Shown: positions 34,319-42,723, numbered from the stretch's first letter. The stretch is DNA of 49,940 nt from Chitinophagaceae bacterium (GCA_024643655.1 JAHEMM010000012.1:1-49940), one strand, 5' to 3'. Made by a program: numbers and translations. The notes: a model not told the origin generated them from the letters alone.

Positions 34319-36169
34319 CTAGTTTTTCACCATTTCTTCTAACTTAATGACCAGTTCTGTTTTTGTAATCGGCACACCCATAATCTTATTATAGCCTTTT
34401 GCGTCTACCAGATATTGATCTCTGATAATCTTAATCAGTTGCCCATTATTAATTTCTGGAATCAGTACTGTATCAAAATTCTTTATTATATCACCAAGAT
34501 TTTTTGGAAAGGGCCTGACATATCTTAAATGTGCATGGCTTATTGCGTGTCCTTTCTTTTGCATTTCTGCACAAGCACTTTTAATAGCGCCGTAAGTAGA
34601 GCCCCAACCCAGGACTAAAATTTTTCCTTTTTCAGGACCACTATCTAATTTTTGTTCAGGTATATAATCAGCTATTTTATCTACTTTTTCCTGACGGATC
34701 TTTACCATCAACTGATGATTCTCTGGTTCGTAACTAATGTTTCCTGTAACGTTTTGCTTTTCCAATCCACCTACACGATGCTCCAAGCCTGGTGTTCCTG
34801 GTATTGCCCATGGCCTTGCCAGTTTTTCATCTCTCAGATATGGTAAAAATATTTCTTCCTGATCGCCAAGTTGTGTTTTAAAATTTACCGTAATCGGTGG
34901 AAGATCATCAGACCCAGGAAATTTCCAGGGCTCTGCACCATTAGCTATATAGCCGTCGCTTAAGAACATTACCGGTGTCATGTGTTGTACAGCTATTTTT
35001 ACAGCTTCGTACACAGCTTCAAAACAATCAGCCGGTGTAGATGCAGATACAATCGGCATCGGACATTCGCCATTTCGTCCATAATATGCTTGCATCAAAT
35101 CACTTTGTTCTGTTTTAGTAGGCAAACCAGTAGAAGGCCCACCTCTTTGTATATTAACGATCACCAATGGAATCTCCAGCATTACAGCAAGTCCAATAGC
35201 TTCACCTTTTAAAGCAATACCTGGTCCGCTGGAAGTAGTAACACCCAATGAACCACCATATGCGGCACCAATGGATGAGGTAATAGCAGCAATTTCATCC
35301 TCTGCCTGAAAAGTTCGGACACCAAAATTTTTATACTTACTTAAGTCGTGTAAAATATCTGATGCCGGCGTAATTGGATACGAGCCAAGAAATAGAGGCA
35401 AGCCGCTTTTTTGTGAAGCAGCAATCAATCCTAATGACACCGCCTGGTTACCCATTATAGAACGGTAAGCGCCTGGCTCCATTTTCGCTTTTTCTACAGA
35501 ATAGGTAGTTGTAAATGTTTCAGTAGTATCACCATAATTATACCCTGCCTGCAAGACTTTTACATTACTCTCAAATATTTCTGGTTTCTTACCAAATTTT
35601 TCTTTCAAAAAAGAAATGGTATTATCCATATCCCGGTTATACATAAAGTAAAGAAAGCCGAGGACAAACATATTCTTAGCCCTGTCTTTCTCCTTCATAC
35701 CCATTGTAAAATCCTTCAACGACTCTCTTGTCAACTTCGTTACATCGATCTTAATAAGTTCGTAATTATTAAGACTTTCATTCTCCAAAGGATTCTCCCC
35801 ATCTGGATAATTGGCAAGTCGAAGATTTTTGCTATCAAAACCATCCGTATTCACAATGACTTTACCACCTTTCTTTAAGCCGGCAATATTTGTCTTTAAA
35901 GCGGCTGCATTCATTGCTACCAATACATCCAGTGAATCGCCAGGAGTAAATATATTGTCTGAAGAAAAACGTAATTGAAAACCACTCACTCCCGGTAGTG
36001 TACCAATCGGAGCTCTTATTTCGGCAGGGAAGTCTGGGAAAGTAGCCAGATCAATTCCCATCATTGCTGTATTATTGGTAAACTGGCTTCCCGTCAGCTG
36101 CATTCCATCACCACTATCGCCTGCAAACTTGATGACTACATCTTGTAATACTTCTTGATTTCTTTCCAT
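34319..36169 (-). CDS. korA: 2-oxoacid:ferredoxin oxidoreductase, fused gamma-alpha subunit
   Basis: A 616-residue subunit of the KorAB-type enzyme (2-oxoglutarate + CoA + oxidised ferredoxin to succinyl-CoA). The N-terminal gamma domain (about residues 1-190) has FAGDSGDGMQLTGSQF and the LDVLVAMNAAAL strand. The alpha domain follows with SYPITPASDILHDLSK and FQAEDEIAAITSSIGAAYGG. The thiamine-pyrophosphate/iron-sulfur beta subunit (KorB) is normally encoded directly downstream. Here the downstream gene is a RidA-like protein behind a terminator, so the partner must be elsewhere. The 339 bp upstream contain no gene. Confidence 0.9.
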   Translation of the reverse strand: MERNQEVLQDVVIKFAGDSGDGMQLTGSQFTNNTAMMGIDLATFPDFPAEIRAPIGTLPGVSGFQLRFSSDNIFTPGDSLDVLVAMNAAALKTNIAGLKKGGKVIVNTDGFDSKNLRLANYPDGENPLENESLNNYELIKIDVTKLTRESLKDFTMGMKEKDRAKNMFVLGFLYFMYNRDMDNTISFLKEKFGKKPEIFESNVKVLQAGYNYGDTTETFTTTYSVEKAKMEPGAYRSIMGNQAVSLGLIAASQKSGLPLFLGSYPITPASDILHDLSKYKNFGVRTFQAEDEIAAITSSIGAAYGGSLGVTTSSGPGIALKGEAIGLAVMLEIPLVIVNIQRGGPSTGLPTKTEQSDLMQAYYGRNGECPMPIVSASTPADCFEAVYEAVKIAVQHMTPVMFLSDGYIANGAEPWKFPGSDDLPPITVNFKTQLGDQEEIFLPYLRDEKLARPWAIPGTPGLEHRVGGLEKQNVTGNISYEPENHQLMVKIRQEKVDKIADYIPEQKLDSGPEKGKILVLGWGSTYGAIKSACAEMQKKGHAISHAHLRYVRPFPKNLGDIIKNFDTVLIPEINNGQLIKIIRDQYLVDAKGYNKIMGVPITKTELVIKLEEMVKN

Positions 36170-36508
36170 ATGGTTATAATCTTATTCTTGCGAATTTAAA
36201 ACATCTTAGTCTTGATTTATCAATTGCCTACCAGAAATTACCTGATTTTGGTCATTTATTTTTGGGTACTATTTCAAATACTGCACTTCTCTAATTTAAT
36301 TTTAAACGAAAATGAATATTGCAAGAATAGCTAACTACTGGATTAAAAAATTGCTGCATAATTGCTGCTATCAAAAAGAAGCAGATGCAAAGCATATAAA
36401 ATAGATTGACTACCAACAGTAAAGTATATCAACTGTGAAGTATATTTATGAGTTGGCAGCAAATTACCTGGACATACGTTTTCAAAAGAAAAACATTCTC
36501 TCTTACTG
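36170..36508. other. Intergenic region between korA and the serine hydrolase
   Basis: 339 bp between divergent genes, AT-rich, with no supported gene, RNA or long inverted repeat. The right end carries a candidate promoter for the serine hydrolase (36453-36482). I could not identify a clear korA promoter. Confidence 0.4.
36453..36482 (+). promoter_or_regulatory. Candidate promoter of the serine hydrolase gene
   Basis: TTG (36453-36455), a 19-bp spacer and TACGTTTT (36475-36482), one base off TAnnTTTG. The same -7 sequence is used in the candidate promoter at 38492-38522. Confidence 0.35.
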
Positions 36509-37921
36509 ATGAAATCTTGCTTATTAAATACTTGCATCATCTTTTTTCTTTTTTCAACTACTTACGCTCAGCAGTCATCCGAATCTGATGATGTTGATTC
36601 AATTGTTATGAGACACATGACTGCAAACCATATCCCTGGATTGGCTTTGGCAATCATTAAACATGGCAAAATAGAAAAAAGAGGTTTTTACGGAATCTCC
36701 GATAAAGAATCAAACACCATAGTGGAAGGCAATACAGTTTTTGAGATTGCTTCGATGACTAAGCAATTTACATCTGCCGGAATCCTCTTGTTACAAGAAG
36801 ATGGATTACTATCAGTCGATGATAAATTATCAAAATACTTGAAAAACCTCCCTGTTACATGGAAGAAAATAACTATTCAACAACTAATGAATCATACAGC
36901 TGGATTAAGAGATGATTGGGATGAACCAACATCCTATTTCCTGACACATAATTCAGAAGAGAAAATGTCAAAAGCACAACAGCTATATCCTTTACTTTTT
37001 ACTCCAGGACAAGGCTTTCAATACAGTAGTGGTCCGTTTTTTTTAGGAATCGTTATTAAAGAAATAACGGGCAAACATTACTCTGTATTCTTGAAAGAAC
37101 GAATCTTTGACAAACTGAAAATGTCTAATACATCGATTTATGACTCTTCCTCCTTACCTCAAAATTTAGCCAAAGGCTATTGGTGGATAAAAGGAAAATA
37201 TGATGCAGGAATTGACATCCCAGCTGCAGCAGAATCAAGAGCAGATGTAGGATTAATAACTACGCTTGATGATATGATTAAATGGGTATTCGCTTTAAGT
37301 GATAACCGTCTATTGAATACTGAAAGTTTAAAATTAATGTTCTCACCGGGCAGACTAAAAACGGGCAAGTCTATACCTTATGGTTGTGGTTGGTACAATT
37401 ATTTTTTCAGAAATCAAATAATATATGAGCATGGTGGAGCATTCAGAACAGGGTTTAATTCAAGAATAAGCAAATTCCCGAATTCCAAGATTGAAGTAGT
37501 TGTCTTATCCAATAAGTGGAAAGCTAATCTTTCAGATTTAACCTATAAGTTGGCTAACTTTTATGATTCACAATTCAAACAAATTTCAACAATTAATTTT
37601 ACTAACTCCGGTTCAAATAAAAGGGATTCTGAAATAAGAAAGTTGCTTTTCAACTTGTCTATCAAAAAATTTAATAGTGGTCAATTATACCGAAATGTAA
37701 ATATTTCAGGCTATGACCCTGAAGAATTAAAAGATTTACTAAAAGGATTCAAAGGTGCAGAATGCATTGGTGCAAATAATTACAAAACAAAAACAATCGA
37801 ATTATATAGCTCAAAAGTAGCTGAAGTACTTTATTACAAAGTATCGGCAAACAACACGACTTACTGGTCTTTCGCCTATGACAATAAAGGGAAGTTGGTA
37901 TCAGTGAACATGGAAGACTAA
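36509..37921 (+). CDS. Exported serine hydrolase of the class C beta-lactamase/DD-peptidase fold
   Basis: A 470-residue protein with a signal peptide (MKSCLLNTCIIFFLFSTTYA). The penicillin-binding-like catalytic motifs are ASMTKQFT (S-x-x-K), YSSG in place of YxN, and EHGGAFRTG in place of KTG. It also has LMNHTAGLRDDWDE, the typical 'NHTSGL' block. Such proteins are called serine hydrolases or beta-lactamase-related; most are peptidases or esterases and not antibiotic-resistance enzymes. A C-terminal extension of about 110 residues after the catalytic domain has no obvious motif. Its neighbours give no hint of substrate. Confidence 0.85.
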   Translation: MKSCLLNTCIIFFLFSTTYAQQSSESDDVDSIVMRHMTANHIPGLALAIIKHGKIEKRGFYGISDKESNTIVEGNTVFEIASMTKQFTSAGILLLQEDGLLSVDDKLSKYLKNLPVTWKKITIQQLMNHTAGLRDDWDEPTSYFLTHNSEEKMSKAQQLYPLLFTPGQGFQYSSGPFFLGIVIKEITGKHYSVFLKERIFDKLKMSNTSIYDSSSLPQNLAKGYWWIKGKYDAGIDIPAAAESRADVGLITTLDDMIKWVFALSDNRLLNTESLKLMFSPGRLKTGKSIPYGCGWYNYFFRNQIIYEHGGAFRTGFNSRISKFPNSKIEVVVLSNKWKANLSDLTYKLANFYDSQFKQISTINFTNSGSNKRDSEIRKLLFNLSIKKFNSGQLYRNVNISGYDPEELKDLLKGFKGAECIGANNYKTKTIELYSSKVAEVLYYKVSANNTTYWSFAYDNKGKLVSVNMED

Positions 37922-38092
37922 AATGAATTTTTTTACGCTGCCATTAACATGAACTGTCTAAAAAAAATAAAGTGAGATGGAATAAAAGCAATAATAGGGT
38001 TAAAACATAATAAGGAATTTAATGTGGAATCTTCATTATTGAAGATATGGATGGAAATGTTTTATAGTATGCTGGACAAAATAAAAATTAGC

Positions 38093-38473
38093 TTATCTAA
38101 CTGCTATCATACTAATCTCTACATTTACAAACTTTGGTAATGCTGCTACTTGCACTGTTTCTCTTGCCGGAAATTCCTTTTCAAAATATTTTCCATAAAC
38201 TTCATTAATAGCACCAAACTGGTGCATATCCATGATGAATATGCTTGTCTTAATCACATTGCTAAAATCCATCCCCGCCTCAGATAAAATTGCTTTCAGA
38301 TTGTGCATTACCTGATGTGTTTCTTCCTGTATATCTTTATTTTTCAAATCTCCGCTTGCTGGATCAATACATATTTGCCCGGAAATATAAAGCGTATCGC
38401 CAGCAAAAACGGCTTGATTATACGGTCCTATTGGGGCTGGCGCCAAATTAGTTTTAATAATGGATTTACTCAT
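38093..38473 (-). CDS. ridA: RidA family 2-iminobutanoate/2-iminopropanoate deaminase
   Basis: A 126-residue cytoplasmic protein with all RidA features: PIGPYNQAVFAGDTLYISGQ at the N-terminus, MHNLKAILSEAGMDFSNVIK in the middle, and FPARETVQVAALPKFVNVEI with the catalytic Arg. It hydrolyses the reactive enamine/imine intermediates made by PLP enzymes such as serine/threonine dehydratase. It differs from the exported RidA-like protein at 33779, which lacks this Arg. It is convergent with the serine hydrolase across 171 bp. Divergent from it lies the 38539 gene. Confidence 0.93.
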   Translation of the reverse strand: MSKSIIKTNLAPAPIGPYNQAVFAGDTLYISGQICIDPASGDLKNKDIQEETHQVMHNLKAILSEAGMDFSNVIKTSIFIMDMHQFGAINEVYGKYFEKEFPARETVQVAALPKFVNVEISMIAVR

Positions 38474-38491
38474 AATTCAAATTTTATTAAA

Positions 38492-38522
38492 TTGTTTCGA
38501 CGAATTTAGCTTTATACGTTTT
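38492..38522 (+). promoter_or_regulatory. Candidate promoter of the 38539-tsaB operon
   Basis: TTG (38492-38494), a 20-bp spacer and TACGTTTT (38515-38522). The leader to the ATG at 38539 would be about 10 nt. Confidence 0.4.
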
Positions 38523-38538
38523 CTTTGCAAAAACTATT

Positions 38539-39165
38539 ATGCACATTATAGTAATAACAGATAATTTATTAAAAGATGAATTGTTGTCACAGGGCATCAT
38601 AGGTGAGGCTATTGTAGACTGGGTGCAGGAGCCAGTAAAAGTTGATGATGCCGATTGTTATATCGATCTTTTATTTGATTACTCAGCTGAAAGAATAAAA
38701 TTATTAAAAAGCTTAACGACTGTACCAATCATTGTTAACGCTGTGAACACATCTTACCCGGTATTTCCGGAAAACTTTGTTCGTATTTGTGGCTGGAACA
38801 CATTTCTTAGCAGACCTATAATAGAGGCCGCCTCTGCTAACGAAAATTTAAAAACTAAAACGAATGAAGTTTTTTCCGTCTTTAATAAAACTGTAGAATG
38901 GACACCCAATATTGCAGGATTTATTTCTCCTCGTGTTATAAGTATGATTATTAACGAAGCCTATTATACCCTTGAAGAAAAAATAGCCAGCAGAGGCGAT
39001 ATTGATACTGCAATGAAGTTAGGAACAAGGTATCCATTTGGCCCGTTTGAATGGAGTGAAAAAATTGGGTTAAAAAAAATTTATGAGCTATTAGAAAATC
39101 TTTCTGCCAAAGAGAAAAGATATATTCCATCTAGATTACTAAAACAAGAAGCCGCCTATCTATGA
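38539..39165 (+). CDS. 3-hydroxyacyl-CoA dehydrogenase-like protein with degenerate NAD domain
   Basis: 208 residues. The C-terminal third (from about residue 125) is a recognisable 3-hydroxyacyl-CoA dehydrogenase C-domain: NIAGFISPRVISMIINEAYY, then GDIDTAMKLGTRYPFGPFEW. The N-terminal part is shorter than the usual Rossmann domain of about 185 residues and has no GxGxxG near its start (it begins MHIIVITDNLLKDELL). NAD binding is therefore doubtful, and the protein may be a non-enzymatic or altered-activity relative. It overlaps tsaB by 4 bp (ATGA), so the two are translationally coupled. The function is unknown. Confidence 0.7.
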   Translation: MHIIVITDNLLKDELLSQGIIGEAIVDWVQEPVKVDDADCYIDLLFDYSAERIKLLKSLTTVPIIVNAVNTSYPVFPENFVRICGWNTFLSRPIIEAASANENLKTKTNEVFSVFNKTVEWTPNIAGFISPRVISMIINEAYYTLEEKIASRGDIDTAMKLGTRYPFGPFEWSEKIGLKKIYELLENLSAKEKRYIPSRLLKQEAAYL

Positions 39166-39836
39166 GTCTACTGTTGCATATTGATACAGCTCTATCAATT
39201 GGATCGATTTGCTTATCTGATGGTGAAAATTCAATTGCATTGGCTGTAAATAAAAATCAGCAAGGACATGCTGCATGGTTACATACCGCTATTCATGAAA
39301 TGATGATAACAAATGGGTACGCATTAAATCAACTTGATGCTGTATCTGTAAGTATAGGACCAGGTTCTTATACAGGACTTAGAGTTGGACTTTCATCCGC
39401 AAAAGGATTTTGCTATGCACTCAATATTCCATTGATTACTATTGCAACCACAGAATTATTAGCACAAGCTGTAAGAACTGAAGCAATAGATTTGATTTGT
39501 CCGGCTATTGATGCCCGAAGAATGGAAATTTTTACAGCAATCTACGATGTTGAATTAAAAGAGGTTAAACCTCCTTACTCACTAATAGTAGAGGAAAATA
39601 GTTTTGACTCGTATTTAACCAATCATAACATACTTTTTTGTGGTGACGGCTGCAAAAAACTGCAAGAAATTCTTTCAAATAACAAAATCAGCTACAGCGC
39701 CACTATTGCGGATGCCACTCATTTGGCGAAATTAGCAGCAGAACGTTTTGAAAGAAAAGCGTTTACAGATATTGCTTATGCAGAACCACTTTATGTAAAA
39801 GAGTTTTATTCAGCCCCCGGCAATAAAGTACTCTAA
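39162..39836 (+). CDS. tsaB: tRNA threonylcarbamoyladenosine biosynthesis protein TsaB
   Basis: A 224-residue protein of the YeaZ family, the scaffold that pairs with TsaD for t6A37 modification of ANN-reading tRNAs. Signatures are LLHIDTALSIGSICL at the start, then SIGPGSYTGLRVGLSSAKG and CPAIDARRMEIFTAIYD. It overlaps the preceding 3HCDH-like gene by 4 bp. No tsaD or tsaE is in the window. The end is followed by 102 bp leading to the ArsR gene, with no strong terminator. Confidence 0.93.
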   Translation: MSLLLHIDTALSIGSICLSDGENSIALAVNKNQQGHAAWLHTAIHEMMITNGYALNQLDAVSVSIGPGSYTGLRVGLSSAKGFCYALNIPLITIATTELLAQAVRTEAIDLICPAIDARRMEIFTAIYDVELKEVKPPYSLIVEENSFDSYLTNHNILFCGDGCKKLQEILSNNKISYSATIADATHLAKLAAERFERKAFTDIAYAEPLYVKEFYSAPGNKVL

Positions 39837-39893
39837 AAATCGTCCAATTTTATACTACATTGTTTTTTTAACAGAACTTATTCTTATAAATTA

Positions 39894-39912
39894 TGTTTAT
39901 CATATGTAAACA
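39894..39912. promoter_or_regulatory. Candidate operator for the ArsR-family regulator
   Basis: TGTTTATCATATGTAAACA is a near-perfect palindrome centred on CATATG, offset by one base, 27 bp before the arsR-type ATG. Its position next to a weak promoter and its size fit an autoregulatory ArsR/SmtB site. Confidence 0.45.
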
Positions 39913-39938
39913 ACTCATCTTCGCATAATTTTACATCT

Positions 39939-40256
39939 ATGACTGAAAATTCTGGCAACGAAACCAATCTGAAAATTGAAACTTTGCAGATCAAAAAAGC
40001 AGCCTTATTTCTAAGAGCCATTAATCATAAATTGCGACAGCAAATATTGAAAATGATAGAAGCGAAGGGAAAAATGACTGTTACAGAATTATATATTACA
40101 CTTCGCCTAGAACAATCAGTAGCATCACAGCACCTCGCCATATTAAGAAAGGCTGGCTTTGTAAAAACAACCCGTGATGGGAAATTTATTTATTACTCAG
40201 TCAATAAAAACAGACTCAATGAATTGAATAAATTTATTGCAGAACTATTAAACTGA
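39939..40256 (+). CDS. ArsR/SmtB-family transcriptional regulator without cysteines
   Basis: A 105-residue winged-helix protein. LRAINHKLRQQILKMIEAKG is the start of the DNA-binding domain, VTELYITLRLEQSVASQHLAILRKAGFV is the helix-turn-helix (given in two parts, TELYITLRLEQ and SVASQHLAILRKAGFV), and TRDGKFIYYSV is the wing. The whole sequence contains no Cys, so it cannot sense persulfide through a dithiol like BigR/SqrR or bind metal through the CxCx site. It lies 83 bp upstream of a CstB-like gene on the same strand and probably regulates that gene. The effector is unknown. Confidence 0.85.
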   Translation: MTENSGNETNLKIETLQIKKAALFLRAINHKLRQQILKMIEAKGKMTVTELYITLRLEQSVASQHLAILRKAGFVKTTRDGKFIYYSVNKNRLNELNKFIAELLN

Positions 40257-40280
40257 TCATTCCCAAATTTGTATGTAGAA

Positions 40281-40293
40281 CCTTCTTAGAAGG
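40281..40293. promoter_or_regulatory. Short perfect palindrome upstream of the CstB-like gene
   Basis: CCTTCTTAGAAGG has 5-bp exact arms around TTA and lies 20 bp before the candidate -7 box at 40314. It occupies the -33 region, a location where a repressor or activator could act. Confidence 0.35.
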
Positions 40294-40313
40294 ACGATTT
40301 ACCATTATTAAAG

Positions 40314-40321
40314 TATTTTTG
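40314..40321 (+). promoter_or_regulatory. Candidate -7 box of the CstB-like gene
   Basis: TATTTTTG is a full match to TAnnTTTG, 18 bp before the ATG. No TTTG box lies at the -33 distance; the palindrome at 40281-40293 is there instead. Confidence 0.4.
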
Positions 40322-40339
40322 CACCCAAAAGTAATAATG

Positions 40340-41749
40340 ATGTTTATAAAACAATTATATACCAGCTGCCTTAGCGAAGCAGCTTATTATATTGAAAGCA
40401 ACGGTGAAGCTGCAATTATAGATCCGCTGAGGGATATTGACGCCTATCTTGAACTTGCCAATGAACGAAAAGCAAAAATTAAATACATTTTTGAAACACA
40501 TTTTCATGCCGATTTTGTAAGTGGTCATCTCGATTTATCAAAAGCTACCGGCGCACCTATTGTATACGGACCAGATACTAAAACATCATTTCCTATTCAT
40601 CTTGCAAAAGATGGTGAAGTTTTTTCGATTGGAAATTTATTGATAGAAGTTTTACATACCCCCGGACACACCCTGGAATCGAGTTGTTATTTATTAAAAG
40701 ATGCAGATCGAAAAAATTATTGTGTTTTTACTGGTGATACATTGTTTGTAGGCGATGTTGGTCGTCCGGATCTGGCACAAAAAGGAGCTGAGATAACCAT
40801 GAGCGATCTTGCTGGAATGATGTATGATAGTATCCATACTAAACTTTTCCCATTGGAAAATGATGTAATCGTTTATCCCGCACATGGACCCGGAAGTTCA
40901 TGCGGTAAAAACTTAGGCCCCAATACGTTCAGTACAATTGGTGAAGAGAAAGAAAAAAATTATGCATTGAAAGCAAGTAGTAAAGAAGAATTTATTAAAG
41001 TTGTAACAGATGGTATGCAGGCACCGCCCATTTATTTTCCTGTAAATGCAAAAATCAATAAAGAAGGATACGATAATCTGAATAATGTGTTACAACAAGG
41101 TTTAAAAGGATTGTCTGTTAAAGAATTCAAATCGCAATTAACAGATGATACTATACTACTAGATACAAGAAATGCTGTTGAGTTTACACAAGGTTTTATA
41201 CCTGGCTCCATCAGTATCGGATTAGAAGGCCGTTTTGCTGAATGGGCTGGAAGTATTTTGCCGTTTGAATCGCCAATATTACTTGTAACAGAACCAGGTA
41301 AAGAAAAAGAGTCGATCATACGAATGGCAAGAGTAGGTTTTAATAATGTAAAAGGATATTTAAACGGTGGTTTTCATGCCTGGCCGAATGCAGGGCAAGA
41401 AATCGATATGATTATTGATATAGAAGCAGATGAATTAATGATGGACATGCCACATGATGAGAACCTGCTTGTAGTTGATGTTCGCCGCACTACAGAATTT
41501 GCAGATGGACATTTAAAAGATGCTAAAAATATTCCGCTTGATGAAATGACAGACCCTGCAACCATTGCAGATCTTGAAGAAACACAGAATTTATATGTTC
41601 ATTGTGCTGGTGGTTACAGAAGTGTAATTGCAGCTTCATTATTAAAACGTCAGGGTTTCCATAATCTCAGAAATGTAATAGGTGGTTGGAGTAAAATAAA
41701 AGAGCAGGAAAAAGCAACAATAGTAAAAGAAACAAGTGTATTGAATTAA
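40340..41749 (+). CDS. CstB-like persulfide dioxygenase with two rhodanese domains
   Basis: 469 residues from the ATG at 40340 (an ATG one codon earlier, 40337, is equally possible). The MBL-type dioxygenase domain has ETHFHADFVSGH (H54, H56, D58), HTPGHTLES and GDTLFVGDVGRPDL, typical of ETHE1-like persulfide dioxygenases. It is followed by a rhodanese-like domain (DTRNAVEF...) without the active-site Cys. A second, intact one has DVRRTTEFADGHLKD and the loop CAGGYRS. This dioxygenase, pseudo-rhodanese, rhodanese order is that of Staphylococcus aureus CstB, which converts persulfides to thiosulfate. It is probably involved in sulfide/persulfide detoxification and controlled by the adjacent ArsR protein. 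Confidence 0.87.
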   Translation: MFIKQLYTSCLSEAAYYIESNGEAAIIDPLRDIDAYLELANERKAKIKYIFETHFHADFVSGHLDLSKATGAPIVYGPDTKTSFPIHLAKDGEVFSIGNLLIEVLHTPGHTLESSCYLLKDADRKNYCVFTGDTLFVGDVGRPDLAQKGAEITMSDLAGMMYDSIHTKLFPLENDVIVYPAHGPGSSCGKNLGPNTFSTIGEEKEKNYALKASSKEEFIKVVTDGMQAPPIYFPVNAKINKEGYDNLNNVLQQGLKGLSVKEFKSQLTDDTILLDTRNAVEFTQGFIPGSISIGLEGRFAEWAGSILPFESPILLVTEPGKEKESIIRMARVGFNNVKGYLNGGFHAWPNAGQEIDMIIDIEADELMMDMPHDENLLVVDVRRTTEFADGHLKDAKNIPLDEMTDPATIADLEETQNLYVHCAGGYRSVIAASLLKRQGFHNLRNVIGGWSKIKEQEKATIVKETSVLN

Positions 41750-41762
41750 TAAATTCTTTATG

Positions 41763-41808
41763 AAAAAATAAACCCTGTCATTCAAAAAATGACAGGGTTT
41801 ATTTTTTT
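41763..41808. terminator. Bidirectional terminator
   Basis: AATAAACCCTGTCATT (41767-41782) pairs with AATGACAGGGTTTATT (41788-41803), a 16-bp perfect stem with a CAAAA loop, A-run before and T-run after. It separates convergent genes ending at 41749 and 41817. Confidence 0.95.
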
Positions 41809-41816
41809 TACTTGTA

Positions 41817-42521
41817 TTAAATTTTAGATTGTATCCAATCATTCAGTTCGGGGGAACTTTCAGTGCTGATAATGGCTGCATATCTTGGCTTCATTCCATT
41901 ATGTACACCTACATGCCATAATCGCTGGGAGTCAACAACAAAATGTGCTCCTTTCGGCATAGGCACTCTGGCTTCAGATTCCTTAATCGGCAAATTGTTT
42001 TCATCACTATCGTACAATAACATATAGCTATCTGCATTATCAGTCAGTTCAATCCACATTCTTACAACCCAACCTTCTCCTTCAGGATTTAATCTATTGT
42101 TATCATCACGATGAACTGAACGAATAGCCTGATCATGAGTTTGCGGTTCTAATCTGATAATTCTTACTCTTCCAAAATTGGCCGGTATCGATTTTATATA
42201 GGCCATCAAATTAGGACATAGCGCTGAATTGGGAGTAAAGATGGCATCTTTATCTGTTTTTCCATTCTCCCAAAATCCTTTACACTCATTCGTTCCATCA
42301 CAGGATGCTAGTGGTGCAAAATTGGTATCTCCACCACTTTTCCAATCCATATAAGTCAATCCTTCCCATTCTATTTCGGGTATATGTGAGATATCCAGCG
42401 TTTTCATTATCACATATCCTTTGTCCTCCATTACGGGCATCCGGTAGTGATCTGTTTTTAATGGAATCTTTACTGACCAATGCTCACTATGCGGCCAAAA
42501 TATTGCAGGAGTTGCTGACAT
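41817..42521 (-). CDS. Aspartyl/asparaginyl beta-hydroxylase-like 2-oxoglutarate oxygenase
   Basis: A 234-residue soluble protein. The probable iron ligands are in SVHRDDNNR (H137, D139) and LWHVGVHNG (H203 or H207), with R213 (KPRYAAIIS) placed to bind 2-oxoglutarate. RMWIELTDN and MPKGAHFVVDSQRLWH fit the strands of the aspartyl/asparaginyl hydroxylase double-stranded beta-helix. There is a Cys-containing segment (C74, C80, C102) of unknown meaning in the middle. The substrate could be a protein side chain or a small molecule. It is convergent with the CstB-like gene behind a terminator and divergent from the DUF5916 gene. Confidence 0.65.
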   Translation of the reverse strand: MSATPAIFWPHSEHWSVKIPLKTDHYRMPVMEDKGYVIMKTLDISHIPEIEWEGLTYMDWKSGGDTNFAPLASCDGTNECKGFWENGKTDKDAIFTPNSALCPNLMAYIKSIPANFGRVRIIRLEPQTHDQAIRSVHRDDNNRLNPEGEGWVVRMWIELTDNADSYMLLYDSDENNLPIKESEARVPMPKGAHFVVDSQRLWHVGVHNGMKPRYAAIISTESSPELNDWIQSKI

Positions 42522-42715
42522 AACTTTTGATTAAGTTGTTTAAAAATCTGAACTGCTAAAGTATGAAAAAGCTGATAAAAAAATTGAGTTGATAAAAATG
42601 GGCAAAAAGAAAATTTGAATTCATAATAAAAAGTTAACGCCAATCTAATTCTACCATTCGTCAGCAATTTGTAACCATTCAGATAATTGAAAGTTTTCAA
42701 AACTATTATAGCTAT

Positions 42716-42723
42716 TACTTTTG
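42716..42723 (+). promoter_or_regulatory. Candidate -7 box of the DUF5916 gene
   Basis: TACTTTTG fully matches TAnnTTTG about 83 bp before the ATG at 42807. The -33 region holds only a weak GTTTTC at 18 bp distance. Confidence 0.35.

Noticed and set aside
36509-37921. Serine hydrolase as a beta-lactamase resistance gene
   Set aside because: The motifs (SMTK, YSSG, HGG) are those of the broad beta-lactamase-related hydrolase group; the KTG box and YxN of true class C enzymes are absent.
38029-38046. ATCTTCA-TTAT-TGAAGAT hairpin between the serine hydrolase and ridA
   Set aside because: A perfect 7-bp stem, but no T-run on either side and a modest length that can occur by chance; too weak to call a terminator.
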